A program made the position numbers and the translations under genes. From Dipylidium caninum (lineage: Eukaryota; Platyhelminthes; Cestoda; Cyclophyllidea; Dipylidiidae), in contig QEYB01001046.1 of NCBI GenBank assembly GCA_017562135.1, positions 3,968,001 through 4,032,000 on the forward strand: DNA of 64,000 bases. The letters are read 5' to 3'. The notes under the pieces are model-generated. The model ran no database searches, had not been told where the DNA came from, and worked only from the letters and a program-made list of their open reading frames with translations. Positions 13,636 through 25,424 of this stretch are shown here, piece by piece (position 1 is the stretch's first letter; each line of letters opens with the position of its first letter).

Positions 13636-13649
13636 GGGGGGGGGGGGGG
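13636..13649 (+). repeat. 14-base G homopolymer
   Basis: An uninterrupted run of 14 G lies about 110 nt upstream of the GPCR open frame. Such tracts are prone to length error and could form G-quadruplex-like structures. A 9-base run occurs near 24,368 upstream of the zinc-finger-like gene. Confidence 0.9.
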
Positions 13650-13762
13650 AGATCCGACAACACGGCCGACGTTCCTCCGGCAGAAGACCGCCTTGATTAT
13701 TCCCGCAATGGGGATAGGCCCGGGCGGCGCAGCGCTCCGATTGGCCGACCGGCCAGCCTCAA

Positions 13763-15604
13763 ATGGACGCGCACTGGAGAAAGTGGACTGCATGCTTGGG
13801 CGCGTGCACTACGAAGGAGGACTGCGTCGGATGCGCCACCGGCGCGAACCCCCGGACCGCACGCAACGTCACGCGCACCCTCATCATCGCAAAAGTCACC
13901 GTTTCAAGATGCTTGGTGCCCGAAACCGCCGGCTCTAAGAAGGTGAAAAATTGGAATGCAATGGAAACGCAAGAACTCCCAAGCACCAACGTCTCACTTC
14001 ATCCAGTATGCCGAGGTGACGAGCTACCGACGTTGTTGATCGACTTAGCCTACTTGTGTGTGGCGACCGCGGCTGTAGCCTTAAATATATTCCTTCTTAC
14101 TGGTCTTAATCACCTGTCATACCCATCAAGTTCGAAGAGATTCCTGGAAATCAGAAGGTCACTTAACAGAGGTCATCCGCGTTTTATGCCGAAAAATTTA
14201 CAATATTCAATGAGCGTCAGAGACACTCGTGTCCACACCTCCGATGAGGGGGTAAGGAATTGCTTACACGGAAATGGAATGCCTACGAGGGAAACATGTG
14301 GATCCAAATATCATAAGGACCCCGCCATTCACCGATCGCCAAGTTGCCCTGAGCGCTTTTTCTATCTGCGTACTTTTCAAGCGAGTCTCCATACAAGGCA
14401 AACAAATTATTGGCTAAGTCAATTGAACTTGAGGAGAAGGAGATCCTTGAAACATTCGCCACAGCCCAGGGCTCGCCTCACCACGGCTCTGCACCTCGTC
14501 TACTCTCTTTTACTGGCCGATTTGCTGAACGCCATTATAACGTCAACTAACCTACTGCTTTCCTTGTGGCGTCCTGCTTACGCCTTCGTGACCACCCCTA
14601 CCGAGGGTGTCCACCAAGTGGGGCCAGTTGAACCCTGTGCGCGCTTGATCCTCTCCGCACTGCTCTACACCTCCTACAACGCTTCCCTCTGCAGCGTAGC
14701 GGGTCTTATGTGCGACCTCTACCTCGGAGTGGTACGCCCCATGCGCTACCGCACGCTGTCCAAAAGCACGCTTCTCAGGTACATATACGGAAGTTGGGCA
14801 TTTGCTCTCCTCCTCGGCTCCCAACACATAATCCTTCCCGCCCTTCCACAACGCAACTCGAGCACACCAATCCATCGAAGGTTTCTCCCGCCGTCAGAAT
14901 CATGCTACATTCATCCCCAATCAAATCTGACCAAATTCTGCTACCAGCACGGTACAATGAACACCTTTCGTGGCGGTTATATCACTGGTTGCCTCATACT
15001 CATATGCGCAGTAATTATGAACACCCTTTGCATGTTATCGTTGAAAAAGGTGCGGAAAGACTCGCTTACGGGATCCCGTACAATGAGAGTCGTAGGTGCG
15101 CGGAGAAGTGCGTCCCTCCCCACTATAAATAGGGTAAATGGTGTCGCTCTTCCTCTCTTCATTCTGGGGACGGCACACGTAACGACTCCAGTGACCACGC
15201 CTCGATGCACTGGCCGAAAGCTACTCCGTAGCTCTTTTACTCTCCTGACTCTCAACACGCTGTTTGCTGTATTCTCTTTGCCGTCTTTGACTTTGGACGC
15301 CTACTCTGTCCTCACTGGCAAGCCGCCGAAATTACCAGCCTGGGTTTTCGACTTGGTTATAAACATGCCAATCTGTGCAGCCCTACTGAACCCCATGGTC
15401 TACTCTTTGCGACTGAACGACGTTCACACGGGACTGCACAACTTCAAAAGACGGCTTTTGACCCGTTCACAGAAAGGCTTCTTTCGCAGACGGCTGCGTC
15501 TGCATCGCAAGCATCTGCCCGCCGGCACAAAGCTCACCGCCCACTTGCGCCTGCCATTGCCACCCAAAGGCGCCAACCTCGGACCCAGGAATTGGCTAAA
15601 GTAG
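13763..15604 (+). CDS. divergent rhodopsin-family GPCR
   Basis: Single open frame of 613 codons from ATG 13763. The better start is probably ATG 13961 (547 aa), which puts a short N-terminus with an N-V-S glycosylation site before TM1. Residue numbers below are from the long form: TM1 about 91-115, TM2 from 241 with the class-A LLLADLLN motif, TM3 with a Cys at its extracellular end, TM4, TM5, TM6 (FAVFSLPSL) and TM7 ending NPMVYSLRL, a clear NPxxY. Extracellular loop 2 carries cysteines and an N-L-T site. Odd features: intracellular loop 1 is about 125 residues long, basic and Ser-rich. The DRY position reads DLY (GLMCDLYLGVVRP). TM6 lacks the Trp of CWxP. A GTAAGG at about 14,252 could be a donor for an intron that would shorten loop 1. 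Ligand unknown; it could be one of the flatworm-specific peptide-type receptors. Confidence 0.8.
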   Translation: MDAHWRKWTACLGACTTKEDCVGCATGANPRTARNVTRTLIIAKVTVSRCLVPETAGSKKVKNWNAMETQELPSTNVSLHPVCRGDELPTLLIDLAYLCVATAAVALNIFLLTGLNHLSYPSSSKRFLEIRRSLNRGHPRFMPKNLQYSMSVRDTRVHTSDEGVRNCLHGNGMPTRETCGSKYHKDPAIHRSPSCPERFFYLRTFQASLHTRQTNYWLSQLNLRRRRSLKHSPQPRARLTTALHLVYSLLLADLLNAIITSTNLLLSLWRPAYAFVTTPTEGVHQVGPVEPCARLILSALLYTSYNASLCSVAGLMCDLYLGVVRPMRYRTLSKSTLLRYIYGSWAFALLLGSQHIILPALPQRNSSTPIHRRFLPPSESCYIHPQSNLTKFCYQHGTMNTFRGGYITGCLILICAVIMNTLCMLSLKKVRKDSLTGSRTMRVVGARRSASLPTINRVNGVALPLFILGTAHVTTPVTTPRCTGRKLLRSSFTLLTLNTLFAVFSLPSLTLDAYSVLTGKPPKLPAWVFDLVINMPICAALLNPMVYSLRLNDVHTGLHNFKRRLLTRSQKGFFRRRLRLHRKHLPAGTKLTAHLRLPLPPKGANLGPRNWLK

Positions 15605-18600
15605 CAGCTCGATCGGGTCAGGCTCCTATGCAATCAGTCCGTGGCAAGAGAGGAAGCGCTTAGGGACCGAAGTGTGTGTTAATAGCATGCCTCATGTTAA
15701 CAACTCGATACAAGGCAGTTTCGCTAACAGAGCTGAGTATTCGTGTTTTTGACCGCACTCTCGAAAGTATTCTTGGGCAACCGCCTAGATGTGAAGCGCC
15801 TTCCAAGGCCAGGCAATTGCTTTTAACCTAACATCGGCCGGAATGGTCTGCGAGAAAAGAGCAACGGACACCATTTCAGGTAGCTCATGTTTCCAAGGTG
15901 AAAGTCGCACACTCTTCCCACCACGACAAGAGCGGGAAATTCGTTTCATTCCGCTCACTTGTGTCTTTTGGCACTTGCCAGCAGAATGGAGGAATAATCC
16001 TCACTGGATTACCGGCCTCATCTATCAGATGAACAACCCAAAAGCGGTTGGCGTGCCCGACGAAGAACAAAGCGACAGATTGTAAAAACTTGACGGGAGA
16101 TTTCAGGTGTCCTACTTGATGGCCGGACGACAGGGCGAGCGCAAGACCTCAGTCCTTGGTTGCGCAAATGGGCCCCCTTCTTTCCGACTGCGATGTGTCT
16201 AGACGCATCAGTCGGCGTATGCTCCTTCGTTCACTAGTGCTGAGGTTTCTACTGAATTCTACTGCTTCCCTGAAAGACAAGCCACCAAGTTGGGGGCTGA
16301 CTTCTGCTGCAATTCCGCCTGTTAGTGGAAAGAGCTGGCAGAGGAAGAGTATTTGACCCACCTCCTTCAAAAGCCCCACAGGTAGCTAGAAGGCTCACTT
16401 ATAACTCTGCCGAGACCTGTCATCTGCAGGGGGTGGTGGCCATGCGGGTGCCATTGCAAGTAGCATTGCGGGCGCTCCAAAGAGTAGAATTTGTGGCCAG
16501 TGCCATTGACGCAGATGTGCCACGTCGACGAATGCAAGCTGTTTCGGGACTTGCCTTGTAGTATTCTAACAGAAGGCTTTGGGTAGGTGGTGAAGCGGTC
16601 AGCGTGGCAAATTTTAAATGGGGCAACTTTCCATCTCCTCTTTTCACGGGAAACAATGATGGCTGGCTGTTGCTTCTAGCATAGAAAAAGTCCCACCAAC
16701 AATAGCATCGTTTTCAATGTATTAAAGCCTATCGATCAGAGATTAGAAGCCCCGTCCTTCACCCTTGGGAACCGCTCCAACTCCACCGGCCGACGGGGCA
16801 CTTGCATGCGTCCAACATTTTTGATCGCTCTGGCGCACGATAAGCCATCCGAAGCTGAAGTTCGTGACTAGTTTATGCGACGGCAGCGGAAACAAATAAT
16901 TGTTTATAAAGCGTAGCTGGGGACGATGGGAGAACCTGCTTATTCATGTCGAACAGAGGAAAAAACTCCGAAAATCCGCGTTCTGCTCATGGCGTCGGCA
17001 ATAGCATCTTGCCTCAGTCAAGAGCAAAGTAGGACGAGGGGTTAACTATAACAACATTAGGGGCAACCATTGGTCATTTTATTTTCTTTGTTCTCATGCA
17101 TATGCCAACTCAAAGGCTCTTCTTGCCCACTCGGCTTCTGCCGCACACAAAGCGGTTGTCTCTGTCGACTCTAGGCAGCTACTCACCGACACGGATTAAA
17201 AACTCGTCCCACGGATCTCAGGGTGCTGCATGAAGCCGTTTACCGTGGTGGGTCTCCGATGAGGTTTAGCGGATTGGACGAAGAGGCCGTGCCTTCACAC
17301 AGGCGTCCTCGAGGACTTCCAATCCGCGCCGTAGGAGGGATAAATAATTTAATGGCTTCGGTAAATTTACGAGCCTGCTCCCGTCTGGAGTGCCACTTGG
17401 CGGCGCAGCCAAAGTCGCCTGCATAACCGGCTTCGGCGAAACTAATGCCACGAGCGGTCAACTTTTGCTCGCCTGGTCTCTCACAGGCAGGTTCGGCATC
17501 AAAGGATCTTTGTATCACTGGAGAAGATTCCGTCCCTGTTAAGTCAAGGCGTATCATTCGAGGCAGAGTAGTAAATCATGGGGTAAAGCGGAATAGTAAA
17601 GTTGACTGGACGTGAGTGGTCTTTGTTGGTGCCATCTACTTTTAATGAGGACAAAAACAGTGCCGCCGGAGGAGTAGTCGCGGCATCTTGAAGACTGGTG
17701 TGCAGGAACGTGGGTAAACTAGTTGGCAGTTAATGAAATAAGCAGTGAAAGGACACAGTCGAAACACTTCCGACGAACGGTGTGCCAGACAGTTTGAAAA
17801 ATTAAAGCTTTTGTGCTCTTAAAGCTGATATAGGCGCCCTCATAAGCGGGAAAAAAAATTTAGGTGTAGGCGCAGCCTTACGTTGGTAGGCACAGGGACC
17901 GTTTGGACGTCTGAAAGGCCCAGGGAAAAAACGGTGTTACTTTTATTTTTAACTTGCCAGCGTTCTGCCTCTCTTGACTTCGTTGTGCTTGAGAGCTCGC
18001 GAACAGATCCTCACTGGACGAAAGCCTGACGACTGCGCGCGTTTAAGGCAAAAGAGCAAAAACACAGATCACGAAGCAGAAGAGGAAATTTGCTGTTGCG
18101 AGGACGTGAATGTCAGTGATTGCACCGCATACTTTTTCAAAGCCCGATTGCCATCACTCTTTTGGGACTTTCTAAGGCGGAGATGGGTTTCCCGAGAGCC
18201 ATTGCGACGGAGTCTACGAAAAATTATGTCACGAACAATTAATCTTAAAAAACTTAATCAAGGTTGATTCTACAAACGCAGTTCACTCCGCGACCTTATC
18301 CCTAATAGCTGCGTTACTTGACATGAAATGTGGAATGGTCCGGGGCAGTGCTGCCTTGGAAGTGCCAAATCCGTGGAGAATGAGCTAAACGAGGCCCCTC
18401 AGGACGAGGAAAGGGGATCTCACGAATTGCGGATGGAAAAGAGATGGGTGCAATTTATAGGTTCAAGATCTAAAAGCTCGCATTTCAAAGGACTGTTGTA
18501 AATGACACATTTGGCATTTTAGTAATAGTACGTCAGGTAACACGACCTTCACTTCACAGGACCGTGTACATTGGCTTTAGAAGACGCCACTTATTAATGG

Positions 18601-19921
18601 TATAGGAAGGTGACAATTTGGATACTCGCCAGAAGAGAAACGGAAAGCTTGGCGTGGTGACCACCAACACTACCACTGGATAACGGTGCCTGTGGAGATT
18701 TAAAGTAGCGGCTGTCCCCAAGTGGCTTCCGCTTGCCGCGTCACAAAGCCGTCGGTCAGAAACCAACCCAACGTCGTGCTGGACGCAGGCTTGCGATGTT
18801 CGAGCCTCTGCTGTCACCGTGACTCCGACAAAAACCGAAATCACCAATTGCAAAGGAACCCTGCTGACAAATAAAATAGGGTCATGCGGGTCAGACGTGA
18901 ATATGGCATTCACTGTCGCTGTAGCAACTGACAGGCTGGCAAGTTAACACTTCCATGGGGGCACCTTCGCTAGGTTCAAAATTACGTGGGAGCGTTTTTC
19001 CACGCCTACCGAGCATCCGTTTCGTGAGATTGCAGTGTAACTTTGAGTGAAGAACAACTCAACCGCCGTTATCAACACTACAAGAGCTCGAATGTAGATG
19101 ACGCTCTTTCCACTCTCTAGACCCCGTTGCGACCTGCGACCCCGACTAACTCACTTCCTTCCCATGGAAGGCGCAAAAGGGCAATCGGAACAGGAACCTG
19201 AACAAACGGCATGTCTCGTGATACAAAGGAGAGCATTTGACCATGTTCATAGGTATCAAACCCACGGTGAGAACTCTAAGTTGACATCTGTTCTCCAAGA
19301 TTGTTAGGTAATGGCTCACACGTTTGAAAAACCTCAATTCGTAAAAGATATGAAACGCCTCGAAAATTTTAGAAAACCGCCAATATCATTACTGTTTCAC
19401 ATTCGGCACACTCGTTTCTAATAATTTAATCCTTCATGGTTATGTCAAACAGGTCCTTTGTGGCCGTTTTGCAGAGAGGTAATGCTTGCGTAGATTACAT
19501 TCTCCTAAACCACATGCTCTGAGAGTAAGAATTACGATACCACACACGAACCTCGATGCCCCATCCGAGCCATAGCTACTGGTGCATGACTGCCCAAAAC
19601 CACATAAATGTATCTGCTCCTTTGAGGCATTACAGCAAAAGTAGCACTCGCAACCCATTCCAAGTAATTGTGCAGAACAAACAAATTCTTCTCAATACGA
19701 TATCTCTTCACTTCACACATTATCTCATTATTTACTTATACACACATGTGGTTAATAAGGAGGGACAAAGGGAAGGGAGTAAAAAAGGTGAAAGAACATT
19801 GGCATATGGGCAAACAACAATTAACGAAGGATCCGTCTACTTAGATGGTCATAAATCAGAAATTACATGAAAAACAGGCATGAACAATTGAAAGACACCC
19901 AGCTCTTCGTTTTGACATCTA
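15605..19921. other. gene-poor interval
   Basis: No recognisable coding sequence in about 4.3 kb. Base composition is similar to the flank of the GPCR up to about 19.5 kb, then turns AT-rich. Short frames (for example 17,974-18,267 plus and 18,554-18,913 minus) show no family features. The last part is downstream of the TMEM165 stop. Confidence 0.4.
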
Positions 19922-21831
19922 TTACTCAAAGAAAGGGTGAGTTATAAACGTCGCAAGGCCAAAGAGCAAAAAAGTTACGCCACCGATGTAAGTCACTATA
20001 AAAAGAAATTATTCACAAGTTAACAATGATATATAAACATATATGTAAGCCTATAAAAAGAAATTTAGCAATTCAATCGAATAAAACGATGGTCAACTGA
20101 CTCCCCAATGCATAGGAATCAGGTCCCCTAGGGCAAACTCTTGACGGGTCCGAAACGGGCAACACCGAAAAAGTTTACATTAGAGGGAATAGTAAATCTA
20201 ATCAGAATTTGTGGACATTTTGATAAAAGGACATCGCTAATTAAAGGCTCACGCTAACTGTTCAACTTCTGTTAAGCAAATCTTAGATCCGAGACAACAA
20301 GACATTATGATTCATATGAAAATAAAATAAATAAATAAGTGGCCACATACGCGATGTCGATAAGTAACATCACTTATAGAAATTATTGAAGTGTGGCCAT
20401 AAATAACTTAAAATTATCTGTAAAAGTTTTGCTAACATCTAAAGGCAGTTTGTTGGATTCAGAAAATAAATTATAAATACAGCTACCCTTACTAGAGAAG
20501 TTACGCAGTATTAATGAGATCAACACGTTTACAATGCGCATAATTGTTTTTAAATAATAGAACTAGCAAAATACCAAAAAAACCATGAAAACCGCCAAAA
20601 ATGGACCAGGTAAGAAAAAAACTGTGGGACGCAACCGCGAATGACAGTTAAACCGAAGTGACTACTGAAATTAGATGACGTAAAACAAGAGAGACTAACT
20701 CACACCATATAACAGGGATGCGCTGAGCCACGATACGACCAGCGAGGACAGAAAGGCCTGTGCACAAACCATGGCCCAACACACCACCAGTGATAACACC
20801 AGTTACATCCTTGAAAAAGTGGAAATAGAACATTTTGCATAAAAATTGCATCGAAACAGGCAGATCAACAAAAGGGCTGTGTTGGCATCCGAGATTAAAA
20901 TAGGAGTCCGCAGAAGCCAAGTATTCAGAAAGAGACAATTGAAAAGTAAGTCGATGACCACACTGCCGAAATGCTCAAAAAACAATTTACCTAGTACAAA
21001 TACAGATAAGAACTATATAAACAGTAAACCCTTTTGCCCCGGATATTAAGTACATCAACAAATAAACAATAGAGCCAACTAAATAAAAAGCGTTATGCAA
21101 TAACAGCAACACAGAAACCATTTCCCGTTCCCATGATTTGCTAATGGAAAAGATATAAAGTGGATCTAGGTTCTTACTTCACGAGCTGCTAGAACAATAG
21201 TCGTAATTTGGGATCTGTCCCCCCATTCTGCCAGGAATGTCATCACAAATGCTTCAACAAAGGTGGGGGCAAGGACTTTTCGAAGAATGCTACGGATCCA
21301 GAAACAGGATGTTACTCCTCTAGTTTCATTAGCTGACAGCTGTTGTTCGACTTCCTTGTATTCTTCTGTGGCATCCTCGGGTTTCATATAATAAGCTAAA
21401 GCGATATACTAAGACGTCTGATTACCGTCCCTCAGCATCTTGAATCCAAAAATAAGAAACAGGAATCCAGACGCATAATAAGTATAAACACGTGGGAGAA
21501 CCTCTGTGGCGAAACCCAGTAACGCGGATAGGACAGTCATTGTAATCAAAGCCAGCATAGCCCCAAGATACACGAGCAACCTGGGGTGATCAATGGATAA
21601 AATTGCGGCAATAAAAAAAGTCTTGTCGCCAAGTTCAGATATGACAATGACGTAAACAGACGCCAAGAAGCCGTGCAAAAACCGCTTGTAGTAAGTTGAG
21701 GAATCTTGTGGATCACTCTTGCCAGGACGAACGGCTTCCGGCCGCATAGCGCCTGAGTGAACTGCGCTACTGGTCGTGTGAGCTACTGTAAGAAAAACTA
21801 AAAATACAGCACCGAGCGTGCGCAAAGACAT
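19922..21831 (-). CDS. TMEM165: TMEM165/GDT1-type Golgi Mn2+/Ca2+ transporter
   Basis: UPF0016/GDT1 family cation transporter; in animals it supplies Mn2+ to the Golgi for glycosylation. Exons in transcript order: 21426-21831, 21178-21395, 20704-20809, 19922-19995. All phases agree, giving 267 aa. The protein has a signal/TM segment, then both family hallmarks: ELGDKT in exon 1 and EWGDRSQ in exon 2, the acidic motifs thought to bind the cation. Further matches are MLRDAYYMKPED (human MLREGLKMSPDE) and GGVLGHGLCTGLSVLAGR, ending in a last TM (IGGVTFLLFGLATFI). The start at 21831 is the first ATG in the frame. The first intron is only 30 nt (21396-21425). Exon 3 ends in a canonical GTGAGT donor, while the later introns are 368 and 708 nt, the small-first-intron pattern of flatworms. 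Confidence 0.93.
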
Positions 21832-22506
21832 GGTCAAATCACATCAATATGCTCATTGTACACCTCTGGCCTTGAAATTGAATAAACATCTACTGCATAT
21901 CACACAATATTCAAAAAATGCTTGCTTTAAGAACCCACATTTTTTTATTTCAATTCTACCTCCAAATTTTTTTCACATTCAGTTTACAATGGAGAGGTGC
22001 TTAGTTTTGTGTTGTTTTAACCTTTCCCTCGCCCGCTGATACTAATGATTAATAGTACTTTTTTCAGCTTAGAGTCTTTGTTACAAACTATTGCGTGTAC
22101 GCCTTTAGGTAGTTTTGCAAAACAATCTTAGGAATAACTTTATCTTTTGCCGGTCACATTCCCAGATGCCTGGGAACACTTCCGTTCCCCCAGAACCCCC
22201 CGTGTGGACTAAGGATATTGCCTCCAAATCTCCCGATTGTTACGGGCACCAGGACGATACGAGAAGACTCCACCCGTACTCTTTAGATATCCTCACACAC
22301 CCGTTGCCTCTTGCAAACTTTATGCGACCTGCAGTTGTCCCGGTTATACCCAACTTTACTTACTCCCAACACAACGGTTATCTATCGAAACCCTTACTTT
22401 TCGCCCAAAAAGCAGTGTTCGTATTTAACACAACTAAAATCTTCTACACACCTTCTTTATGTATTATTGATTTTTGTCATCATTGGACTCACGAGAGATG
22501 TTCTTC
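21832..22506. other. intergenic sequence
   Basis: AT-rich DNA between the TMEM165 start and the end of the zinc-finger-like gene, both on the minus strand, so it should hold the TMEM165 promoter and the 3' end of the neighbour. A plus-strand frame at 22,115-22,510 has no family features. Confidence 0.4.
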
Positions 22507-24258
22507 TTAGTTGCCTCCTCCATTAACGCTCCGTCCATTCGATTCGTTCACGCGTGAGTCGCGTAACTCGGGTGCTCCTGAGATCTTATAGACTGATTTA
22601 TTTAATAAATTCTTGTTGATCCACTCATCAATCCGTCTCGAAGGCTTTGTTGACGGGTTCTTAAATCGCGCTAATAGATAGTCTACTGGTAATGTCTGAG
22701 ATTCTCTGATTTCCATTTCTCGAATCTTGAGCTCATCTTCTTCATCCCCAACCCCAATCACTATATTGAACTTCAAAACTTGGGGACACTGCATCCATGG
22801 CGTCAGAGCAGTAATCATCTCCTCCATAGAATAATGAATTTGTATCATGTGTGGGTAACATCCTCTGCTGCATACTTTGGAGTGCTCGATGGCTTCTGAG
22901 ATAGAAAACACGACAATATGACATGCCTCACACGTATAAGTTTCAATGACTCCAAATGGCTGGATGAAGATTCGTTCGTGTCGCTCTCGTTTTGGACAGG
23001 GGTGCTTCAAGAATTCGATAAATTGTCGATAAATTTCCTCACATTCACTACACCTAAACTTGAACTGGCGTGCCGGAAGGTATGGATTTTCGGCTATCTC
23101 TCTAGACCAGCGTCTTAGAGCTATGCTAATCAACTCCGGTGTGTGGAGTCTAATGAAATAGAAACTCACTGGTGAGCAGGACTTTAAATGCTCTATACAC
23201 TCTAAAACATCCACGAAAAGGCATTCACATTCACAACAGAACAATATGAGTTCTAAGTTTAAGGGAGTAAGCTTTTTCCCGGCCACGCACGGGTGATACA
23301 AAAATTCGACCAAATTAGGCTGCTCGAATCCACATTCTGCGCAACACGCATCAATTTTTATGGTTTCACTTGTCGGAATTGGGGATTTGACAGAGAAGTT
23401 GAGGACATCATCCAAACTACAAATCCCGAAATACGTTCCATGGTGAAGGTGGTAGTCAAAATCAAAACAATGACGCCCGGTTACAAATTGTTGACAGCCG
23501 ACTTCAGGAGTTGTAAGTGCAAAGTCAATACAGAATGCCTTCTTCGAGTCGCAGTAACACAGGTGTTTTTGATATTCACACTCATCGAGAAAGACGTATT
23601 TACAGTGCATGCAAGTCTTGAGGCGCCGCAGATTGACAGGTTTTAAGACGATAAAGAGACAGCAACTATGAAGTAAAAACTCAACCTTTGACTTAAACCT
23701 TTTGTTGCATCTACAGCAACGACATACATAGTAATAATCCGGTCCATGTGGCGTAGATTCTTTCTCACTTCTCCTTGCCCAATTAATGTAGTAATCTTGG
23801 TGCCGTTGATAGCTAATGGGGATCACTTCTTCTGGCTGCCACCACTGCGGCATGTCGCAGCGCATAAGATCAGCACACATATGTCCAGCGTAGTCGGCAT
23901 GCGAGTAAAAGACCACTTCGCAGACACGACATGCGAAGGCCTGTGTGCATCCGAGGTGGTATTTTGCACTGTAATACTTTCTCCAACACGAATGCTCGAT
24001 GAACGCTTGAAAGCAATTCAACACCAAGCTACAGCGAACACAGCGAAAGTGTTTAAACTTGTAGTCTTGCATATCAGCAGATGTACTCGTTACTTTGGGT
24101 TTCACATCTCTCAAATTGACGGGCGGAATCTCAATATAAGTTACACCCTTGCCTTTAGAACCCTTGGAACCTTTCGAATTCTTGCTTTTTGCCTTGCTTT
24201 TCCCTTTATTGTCACTTTTGCTCACTTCTTTACCCTTGGATCTTGCCTTCGATGGCAT
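22507..24258 (-). CDS. protein with eight C-x2-C-x12-H-x(1/3)-C fingers
   Basis: Single-exon frame of 583 aa from ATG 24258, chosen because it starts a Lys/Ser-rich basic tail typical of nucleic-acid-binding proteins; the frame is open upstream to 24534 but with poor composition. Eight finger-like modules follow, each with exactly C-x2-C-x12-H. The second zinc-ligand pair ends H-x-C in six (HSC, HMC, HSC, HLC, HPC, HPC) and H-x3-C in two (HLKSC, HSKVC); the fourth reads HLCYC and could use either. This differs from classical C2H2 (H-x3-5-H). The modules look paired (1-2, 3-4, 5-6, 7-8). Linkers share a P-(V/L)-NL-x2-L motif before fingers 4 and 6, which suggests duplication of a two-finger unit. 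The protein ends in an acidic and then polar tail. Nuclear nucleic-acid or protein binding is inferred. I do not recognise a named family. Confidence 0.75.
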   Translation of the reverse strand: MPSKARSKGKEVSKSDNKGKSKAKSKNSKGSKGSKGKGVTYIEIPPVNLRDVKPKVTSTSADMQDYKFKHFRCVRCSLVLNCFQAFIEHSCWRKYYSAKYHLGCTQAFACRVCEVVFYSHADYAGHMCADLMRCDMPQWWQPEEVIPISYQRHQDYYINWARRSEKESTPHGPDYYYVCRCCRCNKRFKSKVEFLLHSCCLFIVLKPVNLRRLKTCMHCKYVFLDECEYQKHLCYCDSKKAFCIDFALTTPEVGCQQFVTGRHCFDFDYHLHHGTYFGICSLDDVLNFSVKSPIPTSETIKIDACCAECGFEQPNLVEFLYHPCVAGKKLTPLNLELILFCCECECLFVDVLECIEHLKSCSPVSFYFIRLHTPELISIALRRWSREIAENPYLPARQFKFRCSECEEIYRQFIEFLKHPCPKRERHERIFIQPFGVIETYTCEACHIVVFSISEAIEHSKVCSRGCYPHMIQIHYSMEEMITALTPWMQCPQVLKFNIVIGVGDEEDELKIREMEIRESQTLPVDYLLARFKNPSTKPSRRIDEWINKNLLNKSVYKISGAPELRDSRVNESNGRSVNGGGN

Positions 24259-25424
24259 TTTGCAGCATTTAAAACTCGCTAGGCAAAAAGTCGTTCCAGA
24301 GAGCGATCGATTGAATCCCCGACATTCTTCGATTTGTCCGTAGTCCACCAAGACATGGTGCCGAGTAAGGGGGGGGGGCACATTTTGCCAGCATACTTCA
24401 CATCCGCTTAAAACATTTATGACCACACAGTGGAAGGGTCCCGAAAGTAAATTCGACGCAGTTCTCTCATCTTGAGTGGTCATACGTACATTATTTAACC
24501 ATAGCTTCGACAATTCCGGGAAGTACCTTAGCATTAGTATAAAAATTACTTGCCTTCAAGCTTATTTTATCATTTTATTTGCGTATTTTCCATTTGTTTG
24601 GCTGAAATGACGACAAATGAGTAAAAGTGTACGCCCTAAAAATGATACATCCTGCGAGTCATAACACATATCGAAAAGCACTTCCAATCACGTGACTCTA
24701 AAGATATGACGACACTAAAAAGGCGCAGCAATGTAATAAAATACGTACGCCTGCATCGGCATCAACACCTACGCCATTATTGGTCGCAGGAAATGTTACT
24801 GAGTCTTGATTAATTCTCCCATAATCACAATAAGCTTAGTGTACCTTGATATAAGTTGACTACAAATGAAGAAATTTCAAAAGGTGGTCAAACAATGTAC
24901 TATTAAATCACCAAAATGAGGCAGATGAAAGCATCTAGTCACGGAACCGAGTGAGACATAAAGCAAATCCAACATAATCTTGCAAAATCTACGTCAAGCA
25001 TCTTAGCATAAATTAATCTTTGACACCTGATACATGTCATTATTCACCGTGTTGAATGATTATCCGCTCGTTATGCAGGATAGAGTCAACACGAATATTC
25101 AGTAAACGGATAGAGAAGAAAAGTACAAAGGTAATCAGCGCAATAGGACATAGGCGGTTTGTTAAGTTTCACGGATCCAATTGGCATTGACGTCGGTAAA
25201 GAGCTAACGAACCTGAGCAACAGCGAAAATCACACAAATGAAACTAGCAAAAAAAGAATGAATCATCAGACTAAATTGTACTGACAATAGGAGCCTATAA
25301 GGCTTTTCATGTACATTAAAAACGTGTGTTGATACAATAGCCGAGTAGAGGAAATTACAACATCAGGACAACGAGAATGTCGACACAAGACGTTTGAAAG
25401 AAATTAGATGTCATAAAGGGAAAA
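24259..25424. other. intergenic sequence
   Basis: AT-rich interval between two minus-strand genes. It contains the likely promoter of the finger protein (including a 9-base G run near 24,368) and the 3' flank of the V-ATPase gene. No gene is seen. Confidence 0.45.

Larger units (their letters stand above)
8706..13762. other. long gene-poor interval
   Basis: No confident gene over 5 kb apart from the weak membrane-protein exon candidate at 9.1-9.4 kb. GC content rises from about 10.2 kb onward. Open frames in the GC-richer part (for example 12,687-13,121 minus, 144 aa; 11,800-12,448 plus) have arginine/serine/proline-rich compositions and no family features, and are treated as chance frames. 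Confidence 0.4.

Noticed and set aside
23746..24282. 178-codon plus-strand frame over the finger gene
   Set aside because: It is the antisense shadow of the finger protein frame, which has eight regular Cys/His modules.
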